39,613 nt of DNA, from positions 1-39,613 of the forward strand of contig URER01000022.1 in assembly GCA_900547005.1 (NCBI GenBank), in the 5' to 3' direction. The translations under genes were made by a program, and so were the position numbers. Positions 34,279-39,613 of the stretch are shown piece by piece. The notes beneath the pieces are model-generated. The model was not told where the DNA came from, ran no database searches, and worked only from the letters and a program-made list of their open reading frames with translations. Origin of the DNA: an uncultured Prevotella sp. (GTDB lineage Bacteria > Bacteroidota > Bacteroidia > Bacteroidales > Bacteroidaceae). How positions within the stretch are numbered: the stretch's first letter is position 1; each line of letters begins with the position of its first letter.

Positions 34279-35561
34279 ATAAATATATGAAAACAAAAAA
34301 TCTTATTACGCTATTTGCGTTATTCTTTTCATTAAACACATTCGGACAGACAATGCAAGAGGCTGAATCTGCACTCAATATGACAAGTGCCCATAAACAG
34401 ACCGTGCAGGGAAAAGACCCTTTGGCTACAGAAGAATGGCAGGTAAGCATTAACTCCATGAATCCCGAAAAACGGATGAAGATAACATCTATGGTTCATA
34501 ATCTGCAACAACGAGGGGCTTCACGAAGTGCGATGGCTGATATATTGAAAGCTGCCGGATTTGGAGTCATACCCTCATTGGTTGACATTGCTGCTACCGA
34601 GGTGATAAATCTTGCAAAGATGCGAAAGAGACAGAAGAGCCAATGGATGGGGATGATAGAAAAGGAGTGTAGTTATACAGACAGCATAACATCTGTCAAA
34701 GGTTTGAAAGATTTTTATCGGGAAACCTCAAGATATGGAGCATTAGACCCGTCTAACATTAATTTTGATGGCATTTCTATTCGCGGATTGCGCAATGGCA
34801 CCGAGTTGATATATCTGTCATGCCACATAGATACAACGCGGTTGAGCCATCTCTTTCAGCATAGTAAGTTCCATTTGGTGGTAGATACCATTTCTTTCAA
34901 TCCTTATGCCTGCCACCTGCCCAATCTTGGTGCTAATGGAATAAGAATGACAAGTGCCCGAATGAGTGAGCGTGATAACAGTTTTTCGTTCTCAGAGCGC
35001 GAGCATCTTACAGTAGGAGTGAACATATCCTTATATTCTTCATGGATTAACGAGGCTGTTATGGTGCAGCAGAATGTGCCACTTGGAACTTTCAAGATGA
35101 ATATTACTATACCGGATGGCGTGGAAACTTATCATTACTCAAGAGCGGAGGTGGAGCGAAACAGACAGTATTTAAGAGATAATGCCAATGCGGCGCAGGG
35201 AAACGGACTGCAAACAGAATATGTGGAGATGGAAGGCGATTGCTTTATAGTTCCCCGCTCATATATGCCGATAAGTGGAATTGAAAGAATGTGGGGAACC
35301 GGTGAATATAATATTAAGGTACGGCTTACGGAAAATTGCCTGTTTTCCCAGGACGCAACACGTAACGAAAAGCTAAGGCATTGGCATCGGGATTATAAGC
35401 AATTACTTAAAATGCAAAAGCGGGGCAGTGAGATTAATGAGTATATGAAGACTTTCTGGAGGCAATACGGCGATAATATAGTAAAGACAATGGTGAAGCA
35501 GGGACTGAATACCGGAGTGCAAAAGGTAGGATTGTCTAAATCGACAGGTGGGGGCTGGTAG
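34275..35561 (+). CDS. Exported protein of unknown function, last gene of the operon
   Basis: This 428-aa protein has a signal peptide (MNKYMKTKNLITLFALFFSL then NTFGQ). The first ATG overlaps the CHAT gene stop as ATGA. An in-frame ATG at 34287 is an alternative start. After a polar helical N-terminal part (~25-130) there is a hydrophobic stretch (FGVIPSLVDIAATEVINLAK) and then a beta-rich domain with DFYRETSRYGALDPSNINFD, HIDTTRLSHLF, VDTISFNPYACHLPN, LTVGVNISLYSSWINEAVMV, IKVRLTENC. I do not recognise the family. Position after an exported CHAT protease makes it a candidate substrate, pore or surface partner. It converges on the minus-strand gene 20 nt away, with no clear terminator between. 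Confidence 0.7.
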   Translation: MNKYMKTKNLITLFALFFSLNTFGQTMQEAESALNMTSAHKQTVQGKDPLATEEWQVSINSMNPEKRMKITSMVHNLQQRGASRSAMADILKAAGFGVIPSLVDIAATEVINLAKMRKRQKSQWMGMIEKECSYTDSITSVKGLKDFYRETSRYGALDPSNINFDGISIRGLRNGTELIYLSCHIDTTRLSHLFQHSKFHLVVDTISFNPYACHLPNLGANGIRMTSARMSERDNSFSFSEREHLTVGVNISLYSSWINEAVMVQQNVPLGTFKMNITIPDGVETYHYSRAEVERNRQYLRDNANAAQGNGLQTEYVEMEGDCFIVPRSYMPISGIERMWGTGEYNIKVRLTENCLFSQDATRNEKLRHWHRDYKQLLKMQKRGSEINEYMKTFWRQYGDNIVKTMVKQGLNTGVQKVGLSKSTGGGW

Positions 35562-35580
35562 TGTCGGTTGCCCTCAGATT

Positions 35581-36177
35581 CTAATTGTTGCCGGTTTCTG
35601 CCGACTCATTTTTGGCCTCTGCCGACTCATATAGATAGCAAGCTGTGAATGTTTGCCATACTTGTATGTGCAATATAACGAATGCTGAAATGCCGCTAAC
35701 GAAGAAAAGCAGAATGTTGAAATAGCCGGGAATGCCGTCAGCATCGCCATATTCTATTCCTATATGGTTAAGATGTGATGCCAAAAGCATGATAATCAAA
35801 GGAATGCAAATAAGTGCGAATATCGTTATATTGATTATACTTGTAAGTAGAGCCATAGAAAAAAAAGAGCCAAAGTTGCTGAAAAGGAGTTTCTTCTGCC
35901 AGTGATATGGCGCGTCTTCTCCTTTTATTTTGATGATTTTCCTTTCATATATGGCAAAACATATAAGGACAGCTATGGCCGCGATACCCCCAATTATATA
36001 GTTAAAAGGGGAATTAAACCGTGTTAAGGCTACCAGCAGAATGGCACAAGCGATACTTGTAACGGCATTTTCTTTCCATGTAGCTTTTATGATGTTGCCC
36101 AAATTGAGCTTGTATAATTTATATCCTTCGGTGATACAAGCGTTGATGCTCCTTTTCTTGTATGTTGATTGTTGCAT
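35581..36177 (-). CDS. Small multi-spanning membrane protein of unknown function
   Basis: This 198-aa protein has hydrophobic helices at ~39-53, 61-77, 104-134 (long, perhaps two) and 152-178, a basic N-terminus (MQQSTYKKRSINACITEGYK) and a charged C-terminal tail. The repeated pattern of a GYKLYKLNLGNIIKATW segment before the membrane part resembles DUF4013/glycerophosphoryl-type membrane proteins only loosely, so I name no family. It points against the operon on its left and is divergent from tamL. There is no evidence that it belongs to the protease system beyond closeness. Confidence 0.65.
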   Translation of the reverse strand: MQQSTYKKRSINACITEGYKLYKLNLGNIIKATWKENAVTSIACAILLVALTRFNSPFNYIIGGIAAIAVLICFAIYERKIIKIKGEDAPYHWQKKLLFSNFGSFFSMALLTSIINITIFALICIPLIIMLLASHLNHIGIEYGDADGIPGYFNILLFFVSGISAFVILHIQVWQTFTACYLYESAEAKNESAETGNN

Positions 36178-36222
36178 AATATCGTACGATTAAGTATTCG
36201 CAAATTTATATAATATGATGTG

Positions 36223-36230
36223 CAAAGTTA
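36223..36230 (-). promoter_or_regulatory. Candidate -7 box for the small membrane protein gene
   Basis: TAACTTTG on the minus strand (36230-36223) matches TAnnTTTG, ~45 nt before the ATG. The nearest TTTG upstream is only 15 nt away, shorter than usual, so the -33 element is uncertain. Confidence 0.4.
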
Positions 36231-36294
36231 CTAAAAGATTGCCATCAAACGCTTATGAGTAGTGATATTTTATCAATCTTTAAGTTGCTAATGT

Positions 36295-36325
36295 TTTGTT
36301 GTCAACGTGAATTGCATTATCTTTG
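36295..36325 (+). promoter_or_regulatory. tamL promoter
   Basis: TTTG at 36295-36298, a 19-nt spacer, then TATCTTTG at 36318-36325. The tamL ATG is 21 nt further on, so the leader is short. Confidence 0.8.
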
Positions 36326-36345
36326 CACTTTTGTAGACGAATTAT

Positions 36346-38538
36346 ATGTTGAGGAAATATCTTTTTATATTGTTGTTGTGTGCACTTATCTGTGCTTGTA
36401 GTTCCACTAAATTTGTGCCGGAGAACGAGTATTTGCTTGAAAGCGTAGAGATAAAAGCAGATACTAAGAGTTTTGATGCCTCTATGCTGGAGCCATACGT
36501 GAGACAGAAAGGCAATTCTAAATGGTTCTCTATATTTAAGATTCCTCTTAGAACATATTCGCTTTCGGGTTCTGATACTACTAAATGGATAAACCGGACT
36601 CTGCGGAATCTTGGTGAGGAACCCGTAATTTATGATACTCTTCAGGCTCGTTTGTCATGTGACGATTTGCGCTCGGCAATGTATAATATGGGTTATATGA
36701 ATGCCACAGTCGACTTGAAGACGAAGGTTAAAGGTAGAAAATTGGATGCAATATATACGATTCATCTTAACAAGCCTTTTTTTATCCGTTCGTTCGGATA
36801 TGACATACAGGATTCTGTGGTGGCGCAAGTGCTTGCTCCGCATATTTTGCAGGGCGTGTCGCCCCAACAGTTCACGGTTACAAGCCTTGATAATGAGCGT
36901 AAGCGGCTTACTAAAATATTGAATGACAGCGGGTATTATCATTTCAATAAAGATTTTATTGGATATACTGCGGATTCGGTTAGCGGTTCGAAGGATGTAG
37001 ATGTAATGCTGCATCTATATAAGTACAAAAGGAATGCTTCTGCTCCCGAGACATTGCATCCGCGTTATATCGTGCGTAATGTGTCGTTTGCGAGTAATGA
37101 CTCTGCGGGACTTAATCTGAGGCAGAAGGTTCTTGAGAATACGACAGCGATAGAGGCGGGGAGATATTTTTGCTCTTCGGATTTGCAGAAGACTTATAAT
37201 AATTTCAGCAGACTCGGGGCTGTGGGATATACAGACATTAGTTTTGTGGAGATTCCGGATACGGGATTGCTTGATTGTAGGATAAGAATATCACCGCAGA
37301 AACCGAATACAATATCTTTTCAACCCGAAGGTACTAATACGGCCGGCGATTTGGGAGTTGCGGCGTCTTTGACTTATCAGAACCGCAACCTTTTTCATGG
37401 TTCAGAACTTTTCAGCGTTCAGTTGCGTGGAGCCTTTGAGGCTATCAGCGGATTGGAAGGCTATGAAAATCATGATTATGAGGAGTATGGAGTAGAAGCA
37501 AAGTTACAATTTCCCCGTTTGCTTGCGCCTTTCTTGTCTCGTCAGTTTAAGCGTCAGAGTACCGCTACGTCGGAAGTCGCAGTAAGCTGGAATCTGCAAA
37601 ACAGGCCGGAGTTTCATAGGCGCGTCTTTTCTACAGTTTGGAAATACCGTTGGAGCATTCCTAAGAAACAGTTATCTTATAATTTAGACCTTCTCGATTT
37701 GAATTATGTTTATATGCCGTGGATTTCTACGAAGTTTAAGGAAGATTATCTCGATGATGTTTCAAGCCGTAATGCGATATTAAGGTATAACTACGAAGAC
37801 CTTTTCATCATGAAGGTTGGGTTTGGTGTTGCGTATAGCGATGCCTCTCAGTCGTTGCGCGCCAATATTGAGACTGCCGGAAATTTCCTTAATTGTTTGT
37901 CGAAAGTTGTAAATATGGAAAGGAATTCCGATGGTCAGTACACATTATTTAATATAGCATACGCACAATACGCAAAGTTTGATTTTGATTATTCAAAAAT
38001 ATTTCGGTTTGATAACCGCAATCAAGTGGTGCTTCATGCAGGCTTGGGAGTAGCTTATCCATACGGAAATAGTAATATCCTTCCCTTTGAGAAACGCTAT
38101 TTTTCGGGAGGTGCCAATTCCGTGCGAGGCTGGAGCGTGAGAGAGTTAGGGCCGGGAAAGTTTCGTGGCACGGATGGAAACATTGATTTCATTAATCAGA
38201 CCGGCGACTTGAGACTCGATTTGAATGCAGAGTATCGCACTCATCTATTTTGGAAATTTGATGGGGCAGTATTTGTCGATGCCGGAAACATTTGGACTTT
38301 GCGGGCATACGAGGAACAACCGGGTGGACAATTTAAGGTTTCGGAGTTCTATAAGCAGATAGCTATGGCATACGGTTTGGGATTACGACTGAACTTCGAC
38401 TATTTCATCATACGTATGGATATGGGTATGAAGGGTGTTAATCCTGCGTATGAGGTAAGCAAAGAGCATTATCCTATATTGCATCCGGACTTTAGTCGTG
38501 ATTTCACGTTCCATTTCGCAGTGGGTTTACCCTTCTGA
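36346..38538 (+). CDS. tamL: BamA/TamA family outer membrane lipoprotein, TamL-like
   Basis: This 730-aa protein has a lipoprotein signal: MLRKYLFILLLCALICACSS, with Cys18 the predicted lipid-modified residue. POTRA-like repeats follow (TFVPEN-type start after the Cys as KFVPENEYLLESVEI, then KPFFIRSFGYDIQ and RYIVRNVSFASND). The C-terminal ~400 residues are an Omp85 16-strand barrel with the signature FSGGANSVRGWSVRELGPGK and a last strand ending FHFAVGLPF, a phenylalanine end typical for outer membrane barrels. Omp85 proteins with a lipid anchor are the Bacteroidota TamL form, thought to work with TamB in outer membrane biogenesis; tamB is not in this window. It has its own promoter. Confidence 0.88.
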   Translation: MLRKYLFILLLCALICACSSTKFVPENEYLLESVEIKADTKSFDASMLEPYVRQKGNSKWFSIFKIPLRTYSLSGSDTTKWINRTLRNLGEEPVIYDTLQARLSCDDLRSAMYNMGYMNATVDLKTKVKGRKLDAIYTIHLNKPFFIRSFGYDIQDSVVAQVLAPHILQGVSPQQFTVTSLDNERKRLTKILNDSGYYHFNKDFIGYTADSVSGSKDVDVMLHLYKYKRNASAPETLHPRYIVRNVSFASNDSAGLNLRQKVLENTTAIEAGRYFCSSDLQKTYNNFSRLGAVGYTDISFVEIPDTGLLDCRIRISPQKPNTISFQPEGTNTAGDLGVAASLTYQNRNLFHGSELFSVQLRGAFEAISGLEGYENHDYEEYGVEAKLQFPRLLAPFLSRQFKRQSTATSEVAVSWNLQNRPEFHRRVFSTVWKYRWSIPKKQLSYNLDLLDLNYVYMPWISTKFKEDYLDDVSSRNAILRYNYEDLFIMKVGFGVAYSDASQSLRANIETAGNFLNCLSKVVNMERNSDGQYTLFNIAYAQYAKFDFDYSKIFRFDNRNQVVLHAGLGVAYPYGNSNILPFEKRYFSGGANSVRGWSVRELGPGKFRGTDGNIDFINQTGDLRLDLNAEYRTHLFWKFDGAVFVDAGNIWTLRAYEEQPGGQFKVSEFYKQIAMAYGLGLRLNFDYFIIRMDMGMKGVNPAYEVSKEHYPILHPDFSRDFTFHFAVGLPF

Positions 38539-38559
38539 TATGAAATAATATTAATTTAT

Positions 38560-38590
38560 TTTGTGTTGTTTACTTTTTGTATTATCTTTG
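38560..38590 (+). promoter_or_regulatory. Promoter of the metallo-hydrolase gene
   Basis: TTTG at 38560-38563, a 19-nt spacer, then TATCTTTG at 38583-38590. It sits inside the longest possible open frame (GTG at 38563), which rules out that start and supports the ATG at 38611. Confidence 0.8.
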
Positions 38591-38610
38591 TCGTTCAAAG
38601 CTATTACAAG

Positions 38611-39417
38611 ATGTTAAGATTTATTTCTTTTGGTAGTGGGAGTAGTGGAAACTGCTATTTCCTCTATACTGATACGGACGGTATTATGATAGACTGTGGC
38701 GTAGGTGTGAGGAAGTTGAAAAAATACTTTCACGATTACGGACTGCATATATCTGACATACATAATATATTGGTTACACATGATCATGCTGACCATGTGA
38801 AGTCTGTCGGTTCTGTTTGCTCAGACAACCATTTGCCCGTGTATTCAACATTGGAAGTGCATCAGGGCATATATAGGAATTGGTGTGTCAAAAATAAGAT
38901 TGATGATTCTCTGAAAAGATTCCTTACTAAAGGGGATACTGTAAAAATAGGCGAGTTTGCCGTTACGCCTTTCGCTGTGCCCCATGACAGTGCCGATAAT
39001 GTCGGCTATTGCATCGGGTATGCCAATATTGTATTTACCATTATTACGGATTGCGGGCATATCACAGAAGAGATAAAGAAGTATATCCGAAAATCCAATT
39101 ACCTCGTGATAGAGGCTAATCATGGAGTGGAAAAGCTGCGTGATGGCAAGTATCCGGAAATATTGAAGAGGCGCATTGCGAGCGATTTTGGTCATCTCAG
39201 CAATGAAGACTGTGCTGCGGCTTTAGTGGAAAACGCCACTCTCAATCTTCGTAAGGTCTGGTTGTGTCATCTTAGCGATGAGAATAACCATCCGGAGTTG
39301 GCGCGTAAGACTGTCGAAGGAATACTTCGTGATCACGGTATTGTCATTGGTAAGGAGTTTGATATGGAGGTTCTCAGGCGTAAAGCTCCTAATGGCGTAT
39401 ATGAGCTTGGCCTTTAA
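38611..39417 (+). CDS. MBL-fold metallo-hydrolase, WalJ/YycJ-like
   Basis: From the ATG at 38611 the protein is 268 aa, starting MLRFISFGSGSSGNCYFLYT, the typical YycJ/WalJ start. The longer GTG frame is rejected because of the promoter. The zinc motif HxHxDH is present as THDHADHV (His57, His59, Asp61, His62), with a further metal-ligand region at VPHDSADNVGY and DCGHI. Relatives are predicted to be single-stranded DNA exonucleases or repair-associated nucleases, and WalJ takes its name from the walRK operon of Firmicutes, which is not present here. It is the last gene in the window and is followed by a perfect hairpin. Confidence 0.88.
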   Translation: MLRFISFGSGSSGNCYFLYTDTDGIMIDCGVGVRKLKKYFHDYGLHISDIHNILVTHDHADHVKSVGSVCSDNHLPVYSTLEVHQGIYRNWCVKNKIDDSLKRFLTKGDTVKIGEFAVTPFAVPHDSADNVGYCIGYANIVFTIITDCGHITEEIKKYIRKSNYLVIEANHGVEKLRDGKYPEILKRRIASDFGHLSNEDCAAALVENATLNLRKVWLCHLSDENNHPELARKTVEGILRDHGIVIGKEFDMEVLRRKAPNGVYELGL

Positions 39418-39427
39418 TTACATTATC

Positions 39428-39472
39428 TAACCCGCATTATTCATAACGAATTAGTATGAATAATGCGGGTTA
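39428..39472 (+). terminator. Perfect 18-bp hairpin after the metallo-hydrolase gene
   Basis: TAACCCGCATTATTCATA (39428-39445) is the exact reverse complement of TATGAATAATGCGGGTTA (39455-39472) with a 9-nt loop. The following AATTTTATATT is a weak T-run. It lies 11 nt after the stop codon. Confidence 0.8.
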
Positions 39473-39558
39473 AATTTTATATTAATTTATTGCTGTCCGC
39501 TAAAAAGACTTCATTTACTCATGGTTATTATTGCCTAAATGCAAAAACAAGATACCCC

Positions 39559-39613
39559 AAAGGGGCTGTGTCGTAATTAAGTTTTTACGGCGCAGCCTCT
39601 TTTTTAGTGCTTT
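39559..39613. repeat. 55-bp terminal inverted repeat, right copy; terminator-like on the plus strand
   Basis: This is the exact reverse complement of 1-55. On the plus strand it forms the same 15-pair stem with three G-U pairs, followed by CTTTTTT, a second terminator ~140 nt downstream of the metallo-hydrolase gene. A small CCCC-AAA-GGGG hairpin overlaps its left end. The stretch 39473-39558 before it shows nothing else. Confidence 0.85.

Noticed and set aside
38563..38610. Upstream GTG start for the metallo-hydrolase
   Set aside because: It overlaps the -33 element, and the family start MLRFISFGSGSSGN begins at the ATG at 38611.
1..39613. Terminal inverted repeats as ends of a large transposon or linear element
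   Set aside because: Ordinary core genes fill most of the interval, there is no transposase or recombinase, and the repeat is a terminator hairpin of assembler k-mer length.

Overview
The window looks like a chromosomal fragment of a Bacteroidales bacterium, most likely Prevotella or a close relative. Three things point there. Promoters repeatedly fit the Bacteroidota pattern TTTG-N19/20-TAnnTTTG rather than a sigma70 pattern. Shine-Dalgarno sequences are mostly absent. The gene set is typical of the group: a DUF3127 protein, the coaBC-DUF4835(PorD)-recN order, TamL, a six-gene Na+-NQR operon, and a fused NfnA/NfnB-type flavoprotein. No phage, plasmid, transposase or integrase gene is visible.

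Layout. 1-0.5 kb: a DUF3127 OB-fold protein on the minus strand. 0.5-8.1 kb: a plus-strand housekeeping unit, dnaN, DnaQ-like exonuclease, coaBC, porD-like, recN, and a TPR protein with a degenerate trypsin-like domain. 8.3 kb: tRNA-Arg(UCU) with its own promoter and terminator. 8.5-8.8 kb: a compact minus-strand unit that appears to encode a 33-aa protein. 9.0-12.8 kb: serS followed by the fused oxidoreductase, both minus. 12.8-13.8 kb: a non-coding kilobase rich in perfect hairpins. 13.8-17.3 kb: pheT, a yebC-family gene and a TSCPD protein. 17.5-23.4 kb: nqrABCDEF. 23.5-35.6 kb: an eight-gene plus-strand operon, preceded by a 22-bp tandem array, that is the unusual part of the window. 35.6-36.2 kb: a small membrane protein on the minus strand. 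36.3-39.4 kb: tamL and a WalJ/YycJ-like metallo-hydrolase.

The 23.9-35.6 kb operon appears to encode a membrane-spanning signalling or conflict system. Its products are (1) a membrane protein with two Rossmann/RCK-like domains and a RyR domain, (2) a cytosolic TIR/DUF4062-like domain joined through one TM helix to a periplasmic PstS-like binding domain, (3) a soluble Rossmann-RyR protein, (4) a degenerate FHA domain joined through one TM helix to an intact trypsin-like protease, (5) a protein kinase fold lacking both catalytic aspartates, (6) an exported protein of unknown function, (7) an exported TPR-CHAT (caspase-like) protease with an intact His/Cys pair, and (8) another exported unknown. 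Starts overlap or lie within 30 nt of the preceding stop, so these genes are probably co-expressed. By inference, the cytosolic face carries nucleotide/phospho-signal type domains, and the periplasmic face carries a ligand-binding domain and two proteases. I do not recognise this combination as a named system.

The window begins and ends with the same 55 bp in inverted orientation, each copy being a hairpin terminator. This looks like a dispersed repeat at which an assembly stopped rather than the ends of a mobile element.
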